Of a stretch of DNA of 64,000 nucleotides, positions 1-10,518 are shown one piece after another (position 1 is the stretch's first letter; each line of letters starts with the position of its first letter). Origin of the DNA: Craterostigma plantagineum (Eukaryota; Streptophyta; Magnoliopsida; Lamiales; Linderniaceae); contig JAPQWV010001589.1 of the NCBI GenBank assembly GCA_027422505.1, forward strand, positions 17,001-81,000. The letters run 5' to 3'. The notes beneath the pieces are model-generated. The model ran no database searches. It had not been told where the DNA came from and was given only the letters and a program-made list of their open reading frames with translations. Both the position numbers and the translations under genes were made by a program.

Positions 1-465
1 AGGCGCGCCGTCATCTCCCATAGGAGCAGATTCCGTGGTGTGGGCCGGCTCTTCGTCGTTCATTCCAGGTTCCCGTCGTCGAGGGGTGCTGATATGCGGT
101 GGTGGTGTGCCCCTTCGGATCAGGCCACGGGATTCAATGAGAGGGTCGCGGACGGGCATCACGGTGGTGGTGAACCGTCGTTTACGTCTTTGCGGGATCC
201 AAAGTGGTTGATTCAGGCTGTTATGTCTATCGGCTGGTCGGGGACCATTAGGGGTGGGGTCGATGGGATGGTCAGGCCGGGGCTGGGTCGAAGATATCTG
301 CACCGGAGGTTGCTGATTGCCGGATTTACCAGCAGAGACGCGCGCCAAGAAAGCTTCGAATGAAGCCACGTCGAACCTCATATCAAAATCCGTGATATTA
401 CGTCTCAGGGCTTCATAATCAGGTAAAGGCCCCAAGGAATCCAGCTCGAGTGGTAAATCGGCCAT
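1..465 (-). CDS. Edge-truncated ORF of unknown function, possibly LINE ORF1
   Basis: An open frame runs from an ATG at 465 leftward through 155 codons with no stop to the window edge, so the C-terminal part is outside. The product begins MADLPLELDSLGPLPDYEAL, followed by a short acidic/hydrophobic N-terminal block of about 50 residues and then a Pro/Arg/Gln-rich, low-complexity stretch with basic clusters such as RRKRRF. I do not recognise a domain. The C-rich leader upstream (466-713) with CCGCC and CCACC runs resembles plant LINE 5' ends, and a LINE RT fragment lies elsewhere in the window, so an ORF1 RNA-binding protein is one possibility. A retroelement gag or a cellular gene is not excluded. 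The unbroken frame is unusual in this decayed neighbourhood. Confidence 0.4.
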   Translation of the reverse strand, partial: MADLPLELDSLGPLPDYEALRRNITDFDMRFDVASFEAFLARVSAGKSGNQQPPVQISSTQPRPDHPIDPTPNGPRPADRHNSLNQPLWIPQRRKRRFTTTVMPVRDPLIESRGLIRRGTPPPHISTPRRREPGMNDEEPAHTTESAPMGDDGAP

Positions 466-713
466 GGAAGGAGATGAAGGAAGGTGGAAGACGAAAGGAC
501 AGAAATAGAAAAAAACTAGCGTGCGAATCTAAAACCCTTCCATCGCCGTCTGAACCCGGCGAGGGAGGGTGGTCGGACGTCCACCGGCGACAAGCAAGGT
601 GGCGGGGAGGCTGTCGGCGGCGGCTTGAAGGTTAGGCGGTGGTGGAATTTGACGTGTTTGAGGGTTTTCAAATTACTGTGTGAAAATCGCACACAGTCGA
701 GGTTTTTTGGCAC
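466..713 (-). other. GC-rich 5' leader of the left-edge ORF
   Basis: On the minus strand this stretch is rich in CCGCC/CCACC runs and leads directly into the ATG at 465. Base composition changes sharply to AT-rich beyond about 714, which may mark the 5' end of an inserted element. The short ORFs on either strand here are compositional and are not called. Confidence 0.3.
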
Positions 714-1141
714 ACCACGTGTCGGTCAACTTCTTGATTATCTATCTTATTTCTTTCTGTCATTGAAATTTTTTCAATAGATTTTTTTTTCGAGATTTAT
801 GTTTAAATCTATTTTCAGCCGAATATTCCTCCTTATTTTTGAATTATGATCTTAGACCGTATTTCCTTCCTTAATCTCCGCGAGATATCCTCTTATCTTC
901 ATTTTGTTCCACCTAACGAGCGGTTTCCTTATCGAGCCAGGATTTTTGAAATTCAAATTTTGAAATCTTTTCCTTAACTATCACAGGGCTAGTCGAGATT
1001 ACATCTCTCAATAACTTCCTTCCATTCTTATCCAAGAAATCTTCGGCCTTTATTACCTTCCATTCTCTACTAGTTACACATTCATTCAAACCCTAGATCC
1101 TTCACTTCACCATTTCAATCTTCAATCCTTCGCTCTCAACC
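714..1141 (+). other. AT-rich leader before the Transposase_32-type gene
   Basis: No coding signal is visible. The stretch is T-rich and ends with a plant-like 5' UTR (CAAACCCTAGATCC near 1089) and an ATG in good context (CAACCATGG) at 1142. It is probably the leader or promoter of the following broken gene. Confidence 0.35.
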
Positions 1142-1850
1142 ATGGTGAAAATTAAAGGTGCCGGATCTGAATCCGACAAGAAGCAAAAGGCTGCTCTAAC
1201 CAGTTCAAAGCCAGGAAGCAGTTCTAAATCATTGAGATCTCCCACGAAGCCAAAAAAGAAGGCCAAGATCGTTAAAACCCCTACTCCATCCCCTATCGAT
1301 TCACATGGAAAGCATATGATGTTCAACCCTGATAATCTGGAGGAAATCACTGACGAAACCAAGTTCCTGAACGGGAGTGCCAGGAACTTCATGGAAAGCT
1401 TCATAAGAGACAAGTTGCACGAGGTAGGTGCATTAACTTTGATGAGTCGGCTGACAGCCAAGTGGCGACGTGGCTGACTGACTATGGCTGGGAAAATTTT
1501 GTGAGGATTGACAAGTCTGTGTATGTGGAGGCGGTGAAGCTATTCTATGCCAATCTCACTTTCGTTGAAGACAGACTGAGGTCACAGTGAAGTCGTATGT
1601 GCTTAGAAAGAACCTTGAATGGAATAGCGCCAAGATAAATGAGACGCTCGGAGTTGAGAACGAAGGCTCTGTTACTTCAACTTTGCCCGCTGGTGCACCT
1701 CTGAGGCAACCATGCGAGATTGTGTGAAAGCTCTTTGGATTCCCCATATCGGCCAAAGTTCTCTGAATGAGAAGCTTTTAACCAACTTCCCGTAGATCTA
1801 TTCTTTCTCTACAAAGTTCTGCACATGACGCTATGGAGCGCCCGAGTTGG
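1142..1850 (+). pseudogene. Putative plant transposon protein (Transposase_32-like), broken and truncated
   Basis: The first 111 codons give a Ser/Lys-rich N-terminus with a basic patch (KPKKKAKIVK) and then FNPDNLEEITDETKFLNG and IRDKLHEVG. After a frameshift near 1434 a second frame reads TWLTDYGWENFVRIDK then YVEAVKLFYANLTF. A second shift near 1575 leads to VKSYVLRKNLEWNSAKINE. The order of these blocks, especially the YVEAVKLFYANL segment, matches the family annotated in plants as 'putative plant transposon protein' (Pfam Transposase_32), whose biochemical role is not established. Frame breaks continue to 1850, where the sequence stops abruptly at the TGTGGCGACC terminus of gypsy-1. It is therefore a dead fragment that served as insertion site. 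Family assignment is from remembered motif order. Confidence 0.65.
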
Positions 1851-2312
1851 TGTGGCGACCCTCACTTTCTAGTACTAATAAGTGGCGTATTTTCACAACG
1901 TAAGTCGCGGAAGACCCGTCAAATTAAAACATTTTTTAAATAAATATATGACATCAAAATATTCGTCTAAATAGTCATCACTATACATGGGCTGTAGCCC
2001 TAAAATGACCAAACATCAAAATCATAATGTCTCTATACAGGTCGCAACCATGTACAGCCTCTCCGTCAAAAGTCCGTGGAGCACCGCCGTTAGCCCGCCT
2101 CAGCCTCGACGCGCACCAGCATCGGGCTCGGGAACTATAACACGTAAAACCATGAGCTATTTGCTCAATAGGTGAAATATGCGTGTACGGAGCGTGCACT
2201 CGAACCGATCCCATATATCTCACAATGTGCAAACTCGACTCTTCCCTTTCCATCTCAACCTATAACGTCTCAACGCATCTGGACCCCACGTTTAATCTCA
2301 CAGAATTAGCAA

Positions 2313-2762
2313 TTTGCACCTCAGGTGTCGCTCACGCACCTGCGTAGACGAGTGGCTTACCCCCGTCTCGTGCTAATGCCCGAATGCTTGCATCTCAGTA
2401 TCTGAGTAGACGAGTGGCTCACCCCCGTCTCCCGTCTCAACGGTTTGCACCTCAGGACCGAGTAGACGAGTCGCTCACGCCCGTCTCCCGTCGTCCTCAC
2501 CTATCGCCTATGATGGTTTGCACCTCAGTATCTGAGTAGATGAGTAGCTCACCCCCATCTTCCGCCTCAACGGTTTGCACCTCAGATCCTAAGTAGACGA
2601 GTCGCTCACGCCCGTCTCTCATCTCACACACCTATTATCTAGGACGGTTTGTACCTCAGTATCTGAGTAGATGAGTGGCTCATTCCCATCTCTCGCCTCA
2701 AGGTTTGCACCTCAGACACTGAGTAGACGAGTCGCTCATGCCCGTCTCCCGCCCATCTCACC
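2313..2762. repeat. Dimeric tandem repeat inside the gypsy-1 LTR
   Basis: Seven degenerate units each start TTTGCACCTCAG and contain GAGTAGACGAGTCGCTCAC or a close variant. Short (~56 bp) and long (~73 bp) units alternate, giving a ~130 bp dimer. The paired block in the other LTR (about 6847-7235) has six units, so copy number changed after insertion. Confidence 0.8.
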
Positions 2763-3284
2763 TCTTGCCCAATACCCTAGTACTCACCCCAACTTTACCT
2801 CAAATCTATACCTCACACCTTGACGTAATAACGCATCACCGTTTTCTACGGTGCTCGACCTCAGCCTAACGTGATATACACGTGCAATGAAAATAATGTA
2901 TATATTACGTGACATGCATGTACAATACAAATAAAGTACATATGACGTGAAACAATTAGAAAACACGTAAAGCATGTAATTCACCAAATCATAAATTCAT
3001 CAAATCCACGTAAGCACCTAAATATCACACAACGGTTCACACAACCATTTACGTGTCGTAGGTGAATTTCACCTACCTGTTGTCCAAGCTAACATACTTA
3101 CGGTCTTGAGGCGTCTTCGCTTTTCGACCCTTAGACAAAATATTATAAAATCAGAGTCACATCCACATTAGATAACTTGACTAAAATAATTCGATTTGCC
3201 TACATTGATTTTGCTGAAGATCCTAAGTTCTAATTTCATAGTCCAAGTCTAAGTTAGGGTCAAGTCTATTTAAGCTTTCTTTGT

Positions 3285-4010
3285 GTGCTAGGATTCGCCC
3301 GATTTGTGCAATGCTCACATGAGTTTCATATTGTGTAAGACATGATTCACTCGATTGGTTGTGTGTTAAAGTTCCTCTGTCATCCGATTCTCTAGGCTTA
3401 ATACTAGGTTTCGTCGAGTTCTTTAGTTGATGATAAATTGCCTGATTGCGAAATGTTGGAGTCGCCCGATTTGTCATTGGTAGACCTCATAAATTGTACG
3501 ATTCCATGCATGGATGTCTCACTTTCGCCGCGTGCTTGCTTCATCATCTGATTGCCCGATTTGTGATACTTGAAATCTAGTTTCGCCGGGAGTCCATCAA
3601 GTCACCAAATCGCCCGATTTGTTTGGATTCCAAGTCGCCTGATTGAATGTGTTCCAAAGTCAAATCGCCAAGGCTTCTTTGAGGTGTGCATCGCTGGATT
3701 TGCATGGCCTCCAAATCGCTCAATTGTGTCGTGCATGGAAAGGATTTTGCTCGATTTGTCAAGTTCCCTTTGAATCGCACGGTTCATCACATGCGAATAT
3801 GAGTTTCGCCGAGTTCTTGATCACTCCCAAATCGCCCGACTCAAGAAGTCCAAGTGCGATTCCATGTCATCTTAAATCGTCGTGTGATCATGGTCTTAGC
3901 CAATTGTCCGATTTGGGACATTTAGGAATAGAAATCGCCGAGATTTTTGTGGAGAGTAAATCGCTCAATTCAACATTTGTAAATCTCGCCAATCGCCCGA
4001 ATTCTCATTT
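3285..4010. repeat. Dispersed TCGCCCGATT-like motif array in the gypsy-1 LTR
   Basis: The motif (A)TCGCCCGATTTG and one- or two-base variants recur roughly every 40-60 bp in both complete and degenerate form, separated by unrelated sequence. The same array occurs in the other LTR at about 7710-8390. Spacing is irregular, so it is not an ordinary tandem repeat. Confidence 0.7.
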
Positions 4011-4865
4011 AACCCCTTTTTCTTTCGATCAGAACTTGTAATTCCCAGCTATTTTAAAGCTGCCTCCATATCCATAGCTTAAATTCTACTATAATTTATA
4101 CTACCCTTTCTAAACAAGATTTATATGGTTCTAAACAGACATGTTCGCATACCTTTGTACTCGAAATTCTAGGGGTTAGTAGTTAATATCAAAATCAAAA
4201 TTCTCTTTAGAAAATACATTAAACCCTGAAAAGGAACTCCCTAATTATTCTACCCTTAGATCACGTGAAGTACTAAATATAAATGCTTAAAATTAATTTA
4301 CAAACTTTAGATAAAACGATACATTCTTAAATTGAAGTTCTCGTTCTTGGTATATGCTTCCCTTTCTTTGGCATTGTGGCTCAAACTATGTCTCTTTTCC
4401 TAGGGTTTCGTACTTAATGAACTTATGTTATGAAGGTGTTTAGATAAACATTGGCTATCAAAAACGTTGTTGATGGGACATTAGGTGACGTGAGTTTCCC
4501 TTTAAGGCTAAGTAATCTTTATTTCCAATATTTCTCTAACCTTTGGGCTTAGATTCGAATTTAAACATAGCGCAATCTATTCTTACTAGTTCTTAATAAC
4601 TAAAGTTGCATAATTCGAATTCTTTAATTTCTTATATCCAAACTTTATCAAAATTCCTCCTACCAACATTATCTACCTTACGTGAAATTATTTCTATGTC
4701 TCAACTCATCTATCTACCCAGTCAGTTTCCTGCTATTACGTAAGCATATCTTCGATATCACACATAGATATGAAATCTATAAGCACATAGTCATCAAAAC
4801 ACATAATCACGTAATTTGCACATAAATTCACAGATTAGCATGTTCCTAATATTCGGGGTATTACA

Positions 4866-4877
4866 TCCTCCCCCTTT
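4866..4877 (-). other. Polypurine tract of gypsy-1
   Basis: Minus strand AAAGGGGGAGGA directly abuts the 3' LTR start (TGTAATACC). It is the expected primer site for plus-strand DNA synthesis. Confidence 0.85.
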
Positions 4878-5129
4878 AAAAGAATTTTGCCCCCGAAATT
4901 CGCCGACTGGTGTAACTCGGGGTAACGGCCTATTTCACATCTCAAGTGATTTCTTCACTCGAAGGAACTTTGTCAACTTACACAACTTACTTCATGTAAG
5001 TTGGTGATAAGCTTCAGAATTTCGAATTACTTCGGTACTAGAATATGGTTTAGATCGGGGTCATGTAAACATGTGATGCGAAGATCCCTTGATCTAAACG
5101 TTGGTATAATTTAGATTTAGCTCACCAGT
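4878..5129 (-). other. Residual 3' internal region of gypsy-1, pol missing
   Basis: The minus strand continues from gag directly into ~250 bp of non-coding sequence before the PPT. The part beside the PPT resembles the equivalent position of gypsy-2 (GGGGGCAAAATTC against GGGGGCGAAATCC). No pol motif is visible, so the whole enzyme region is deleted. Confidence 0.6.
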
Positions 5130-6246
5130 CGCCATTATTGGGTTTGGTTCCTCTTCTTCATTAGTTAGTGCAAATACTCGAGCCGTGACTGGGGCCAGTG
5201 GTGGTCGCACTACCGGTGGAACTGGGTTTTGGGGTAGGTTTACTCGACAAGCTCGGGCAAAATGTCCCGCCTGTCCACATCAGAAGCATTGGGGATCAAT
5301 CCCAGGTCCTGGGCCATAGCAAATACCCGCATGGTATCGCCCACATTGTTGGCATTGAGGATACATTACAGGTCGAATAGGAAAATTGGTAGGTCCTAAT
5401 TTCGTCCTCGGTTGTTGGTTTGGTTGTCCCAGATTTCAACCTTGATTATTGTTGAGGCTTCCTTCGAGTTGTTGCTTTCGATCGCCTTCGCCCCTTGGTG
5501 ATTTTCAGTTTTCTTCTTTGCTTCCTGGGCTGCAAAAATTTGGGCCTCCGCCTGCTCTGCGACAAGTGCTCGCTCTGCTACTTGAGCGAATGTCTCGCAT
5601 CCTTACCATGCTCACATCTCGGTAGATCTCGGGTTTGAGACCTACCTGGAATCTCCTTATCTTCAGAGCATTAGTCGCCACCATGTGTGGGGCGAAGCGG
5701 GATAACTCCTCAAACTTGCGGATATATTCCGCGATAGGTGTTTCGCCATGTTTGAGGTTGATGAACTCATTAAGCTTTTGAGTTCGATCGTGGGTCGTGA
5801 AGTACTTCTCATAGAACAGTTCCTTAATCTTTCCCACGCCAAATTTATTGGATCTTCTAGGATCTTGATGGTGTCCCACCAAAGCCTAGCGTTTCCTCGA
5901 AGCATAGAAGCGGCATATAGCACCTTTTCATCCTCGGGTACTCGGCCGTACAAGAACATGTCCTCTACGGCACGTAACCAATCCTCTGCCATCGTAGGAT
6001 CGGTAGCGTCCGCAAATGTTGGAGGATTCAATTTATGAAATCGCTCTCCTATGATCTCTGCACGCTCCGGCTGTGGAGACTGACGAAGCTCAGAAGAATT
6101 TTGATTACGGATAAGCTCATTGACCTGATCCGATTGTCGTTGTATCAGTTCGGTAAGTCGCAGAATAACTGAGTCCCATTCAGGGTATGGGACTCAAGTT
6201 CAGTCCTACCACTAGTCTCGCCCACTTCTCTACGTCTTTTCGGCAT
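5130..6246 (-). pseudogene. Gypsy-1 gag (decayed)
   Basis: On the minus strand the frame starts MPKRRREVGETSG at 6246, shifts near 6180, and then shows a Gln-rich coiled segment followed by GERFHKLNPPTFADATDP. The Retrotrans_gag core follows (ASMLRGNARLWWDTIK and, after another shift near 5830, EKYFTTHDRTQKLNEFINL). A first Cys motif (CQQCGRYHAGIC) is followed by a CCHC zinc knuckle reading CF*CGQAGHFARAC, where an in-frame TGA sits between the first two cysteines. Beyond it a tail rich in Pro and Glu ends before a protease would begin. Gag normally packages element RNA in cytoplasmic particles; this copy cannot make a full-length product. Its layout is close to gypsy-2 gag. Confidence 0.82.
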
Positions 6247-6373
6247 CTTATGATCTATAATTAGTCACGTAAAAAGACACATTATTCACATCAAATCTTA
6301 AAACTTACAGACAAAGCTGATCCTCCAGGCTTTAGCGGCCGTACATGGACAGTCTACAGAATCTATATCCTAA

Positions 6374-6385
6374 GCTCTGATACCA
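6374..6385 (-). other. Primer-binding site of gypsy-1 (tRNA-Met type)
   Basis: Minus strand TGGTATCAGAGC lies two bases from the LTR end (...GGTCGCCACA). It is the standard complement to the 3' end of initiator tRNA-Met. Confidence 0.9.
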
Positions 6386-6387
6386 TC

Positions 6388-9080
6388 TGTGGCGACCCTC
6401 ACATTCTAGTACTAATTAGTGGCGGATTTTCGCAGCGTAAGTCGCGGAAGACTCGTCTAATTAAAACTTTTCTTAAATAGAATATATTACATCAAAATAT
6501 TCGTCTAAATAGTCATCACTATACACGGGCTGTAGCCCGAAATGACCAAACATCAAAATCCTAATGTCGCTCCATAGGTCGCATCCATGTACAGCCTCGC
6601 CCTCAAAAGTCCTTGGAGCACCGCCGTTAGCCTGCCTTAGCCTCGACACGCACCAGATCCGATCGATACCTACAAAACGTAAAACCCTGAGCTATTTGCT
6701 CAGAAGGTGAAATGTGCGTGTACGCAAAGTGCACTCGAACCCATCCCATATATTCAGAATGTGCACACTCGACTCTTCTCTTTCTATCTCAACCTATAAC
6801 TTCTCAACGCATCTAGACCACACGTCTAATCTCACAGAATTAGCATTTTGCACCTCAGGTGTCGCTCACGCACCCGAGTAGACGAGTGGCTCACCCCCGT
6901 CACCCGTTAATCCCCGTCGGTATGCACCTCAGTAGTTGAGTAGACGAGTCGCTATGCCCGTCCCGTCGTCCTCACCTATCGCCCGTGATGGTTTGCACCT
7001 CAGTATCTAAGTAGATGAGTGGCTCACCCCAACTCCTGTCTCAACGGTTTGCACCTCAGATCCTAAGTAGACGAGTAGCTCACGCCCGTCTCCCATCTCA
7101 CACGCCTATTATCTAGGACAGTTTTGTACCTCAGTATCTGAGTAGATGAGTGGCTCACCTCCATCTCCCGCCTCAACGGTTTGCACCTCATACACTGAGT
7201 AGACGAGTCGCTCACGCCCGTCTCCCGCCCATCTCAGCTCTCGCCCAATACCCTAGTACTCGCCCCAACCTTACCTCAAATCTATACCTCGCACCTTGAC
7301 GTAATAAGGCATCACCGTTTTCTACGGTGCTCGACCTCAGCCTAACGTGATATACACGCGCAGTGCAAATAATGTACATATTACGTGACATGCATGTACA
7401 ATACAAATAAAGCACATATGACGTGAAATAATTATAAAACACATGTCACAAAATGGTACACAACCATTTACGTGTGGTAGGTGAATTTCACCTACCTTTT
7501 GTCCAAGCTAACGTACTTACAGTCTTGAGGCGTCTTCGCTTTTACCCTTAGACAAAATATTATAACATCATAGTCATATCCACATTAGATAACTTGACTA
7601 AAATAATTCGATTTGCCTACATTGATTTTGCTAAAGATCCTAAGTTCTAATTTCATAGTCCAAGTCTAAGTTAGGGTCAAGTCTATTTAAGCTTTCTTTG
7701 TGTGCTAGGATTCGCCCGATTTGTGCAATGCTCACATGACTTTCGCCCGATTGTGTAAGACATGATTCACCCGATTGGTTGTGTGTTAAAGTTCCTCTGT
7801 CATCCGATTCTCTAGGCTTAATACTAGGTTTCGTCGAGTTCTTTAGTTGATGTTAAATTGCCTGATTATGAAATGTTAAATTGCCCGATTCATCATTGGT
7901 TGAGCTCATAAATCGTCCGATTCCATGCATGGATGTCTCATTTCACCGCGTGCTTGCGTCATCATCTCATTGCCTGATTTGTGATACTTAAAATCTAGTT
8001 TCGTCTAGAGTCCATCAAGTAACCAAATCGACCAATTTGTTTGGATTCCAAGTCGCCCGATTGAATGTGTTCCTAAGTCAAATCACCGAGGCTTCTTTGT
8101 GAATTGCCCGATTTGCATGGCCTCCAAATCGCTCGATTGTGTCGTGCATGGAATGGATTTTGCCTGAATTGCCCGATTCATCACATGTGAATAGTAGTTT
8201 CGCCATGTTCTTGGTCACTCCCAAATCTCCCGACTCAAGAAGTCCAAGTCCGATTCCATGTCATCTTAAATCGCCGTGTGATGATGGTCTTAGCCAATTG
8301 TCCGATTTGAGACAACTACGAATAGAAATCACCGAGATCTTTATGGAGAGTAAATCGTCCGATTCAGCACTTGTATATCTCGCCAATCTAATGCTCATTT
8401 AACCCCTTTTTCTTTCAATCAAAACTTGTAATTTCCAGCTATATTAAAGCTGCCTCCATATTCATAGCTTAAATTATAATTTATACTACCCTTTCTAAAC
8501 AAGAGTTATATGGTTCTAAACAGACATGTTCGCATACCTTTGTACTCGAAATTCTAAGGGTTATTAGTTAATATCAAAATCGAAACCCTCATTAGAAAAT
8601 ACATTAAACCCTGAAAAGGATACACCCCAATTATTCTACCCTTAAATCACGTGAAGTACTAAATATAAATGCTTAAAATTAATTTACAAACTTTAGGTAA
8701 AATGATACCTTCTTAAATTGAAGTTCTCATTCTTGGTATATACTTCCCTTTCTTTGGCTTTGTGGTTCAAACTATTTCTTTTTTCCTAGGGTTTCTTACT
8801 TAATGAACTTATGTTATGAAGGTGTTTAGGTAAACATTGGCTATCAAAAACATTGTTGATGGGACATTAGGTGACGTGAGTTTCCCTTAAGGCTGAGTAA
8901 TCTTTATTTCCAATATTTATCTCTAACCTTTGGGCTTAGATTCGAGTTTAAACATAGTCAATCCTATTCTTACTAGTTCTTAATAACTAAAATTGCATAA
9001 TTCGAATTCTTTATTTTCTTATTTCCAAACTTTATCAATCCTCATAGCAACATTATCTACCTTACATGAAATTAATTCTA
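6388..9080 (-). repeat. Gypsy-1 5' LTR, truncated
   Basis: It aligns along its length with 1851-4690: TGTGGCGACCCTCAC start, tandem block at about 6847-7235 and motif array at about 7710-8390. Similarity stops after about 9080, so the outer ~170 bp are missing. Several short deletions (for example near 7440 relative to 2955-3025) and many substitutions separate it from its partner. Confidence 0.85.
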
Positions 9081-9602
9081 TCTTGAATGAAAGACTATTA
9101 CTAGCTTGCTTTTATATGCTTATGTCTTAATGTCTCTGTGCTTGAGTTCTGTGATATGTTAAGGATTAAGGAATTCCGCACATAGGCAGGGGGAGAAACT
9201 GATATAATCTGAAAATTTGCTTCATCCATGGTGACCTGTGACATGCCATATGATATGCTCTGGTAATTGCTAAATTTTTGCTACTGTGCTTTACATAAGA
9301 ATATTAGCTATTAGAGAGGGGAGCATGCTTTAAAATTTGATAAATTAATTTGCTCTAATCATATTGTCACATGCGTTGATACTTAAACATGCTATGTGCA
9401 TAAATGGTAACATATCGAGTGTACTCGTATGCTTAAGTTAGGCACTAATTACTTGTCATCATCAACAAGGGGGAGATAGTAGACCTTTTTTGCCCAATGC
9501 TTATAAAAGTTTTAATTATTTCAAAAATTATGTAAATTGGGGATGCAACTTAGAAAATTCGATATGTATGATTCATGATGTTTAAGTATGTCCAAATATT
9601 CG
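9081..9602 (+). mobile_element. Relic of another copia element's 3' end with polypurine tract
   Basis: No clear coding frame. Near 9452-9478 the plus strand reads TTGTCATCATCAACAAGG then GGGAGATAG, a form typical of plant copia 3' ends where the PPT meets the LTR. No recognisable LTR follows; about 120 bp of AT-rich sequence leads into an ORF3 fragment. I interpret this as a broken 3' end of an unrelated copia copy. Confidence 0.45.
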
Positions 9603-10367
9603 TTTAAGAATGGCACCTACCTTTTCACCACGGTGATCGCGACGAGGCACATCAGCTTCAGCAAGAATGATTTTGGCCTCGTCTTGGACCTACCTTTCAG
9701 CCCCAACTACGGCCCTTTGCCAGTGATGCGACAAAAATGGTGCAGGATTTCCTACAGATGGGATACCGACCGCCGCTCGTCAAGCTAGCGCAAGTACAGA
9801 GCAACGACATCCCTCATCCATGGAAGACACTTTTTGGGATCATCAACAAGTGTCTGTCGCCAAAGCACGCCGGGTTTAACAAAGGAAACGGCAATTTACT
9901 TCGCATCTTCCACAAAATTAATCCCGAAACTACGACTTCACCCAACTGATCTGGAATTACCTCACAGAACAGATTAGATAGAAGGAGAACAAGCGATCGA
10001 AGAATGTGTCGTATGCTAGGTGGTTCTAGGTCATCATCAGACAACTCATGGAGATTCACGAGAACATCCCTCGTCCATCTCCTGGAGGGAACTACCAATC
10101 AACCATCAATGCCGATCCCGTTCGAGCTACTTTGTCTCATCGACCCCACGGAAGACACGTATCGCCTGTAATGTCGGGAAAACCATCTCACGGAGCAGAT
10201 TACGAGGGGCCCCCGACAGACTTTGCAGCGAGCCCTCAACAACAACACCATAGCCCTGAGGGCGAGTTGATAGATCAAGTGGCCCAGGAGCTTGAAAAGC
10301 AACCCCCAACTCAAGAAGGTCAACTACCAGATCCAGATGCCATGTTGATTGATACAGTGGCACAAGA
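9603..10367 (+). pseudogene. ORF3 fragment of the large copia family
   Basis: The segment matches the ORF3 of copies C and D in translation: FTTVIATRHISFSKNDFG, then in another frame MVQDFLQMGYRPPLVKLAQV and IPHPWKTLFGIINKCLSPKH, then the acidic segment EGELIDQVAQELEKQPP and LPDPDAMLIDTVAQEF. At least three frame breaks interrupt it. The first ~70 codons and everything after about codon 330 are missing; the right end is cut exactly where the LINE poly-A (as poly-T) begins. It shows a third copy of ORF3 lacking the gag-pol that precedes ORF3 elsewhere. Confidence 0.7.
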
Positions 10368-10518
10368 GTTTTTTTGGATTAAGTTCCATGTATATATATA
10401 AATGGGTGAATGTACAGATGAGTGAGAGTGTAATCCCTCACAGACAACCCAATAATATACTAATCGAGAAAACCAAGAAATGACAAATCAAGTCAAATGA
10501 CAGAATAAACAGAATGAT
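10368..10518 (-). other. LINE 3' UTR and A tail
   Basis: AT-rich non-coding tail after the RT stop. It ends on the minus strand in seven A residues, seen as T at 10368-10374. The junction with the ORF3 fragment (GTGGCACAAGAG) is at the T run. Confidence 0.7.

Larger units (their letters stand above)
1851..4865 (-). repeat. Gypsy-1 3' LTR (complete)
   Basis: Complete 3,015 bp LTR. In plus orientation it begins TGTGGCGACCCTCAC and ends GGGGTATTACA, and it is bordered on the right by the polypurine tract. It carries a tandem repeat block (2313-2762), then an AT-rich part, a region dotted with TCGCCCGATT-like motifs (3285-4010) and a further AT-rich part. Small ORFs inside it are not coding. Confidence 0.88.
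1851..9080 (-). mobile_element. Gypsy-1: gag-only Ty3/gypsy element (Tekay/Del-like), non-autonomous
   Basis: Two homologous ~3 kb repeats (1851-4865 and 6388-9080) bracket only ~1.5 kb of internal DNA. On the minus strand the order is 5' LTR, PBS, gag, PPT, 3' LTR. LTR ends are TGTAATACCCC... and ...GGTCGCCACA. The internal DNA carries a decayed gag with two Cys-rich motifs but no protease, RT, RNase H or integrase. Long LTRs, the tRNA-Met PBS and the gag architecture shared with gypsy-2 suggest the chromoviral Tekay/Del clade. The 5' LTR lacks its last ~170 bp on the right, so no target duplication can be scored. The two LTRs differ by many substitutions and indels, so this insertion is much older than gypsy-2. 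Confidence 0.85.

Noticed and set aside
516..713. 65-codon ORF on the minus strand
   Set aside because: It overlaps the GC-rich leader in another frame from the 155-codon ORF and has a compositional Pro/Arg bias only.
5198..5380. Plus-strand ORF in gypsy-1 gag region
   Set aside because: It is the reverse complement of the decayed gag Cys motifs on the minus strand.
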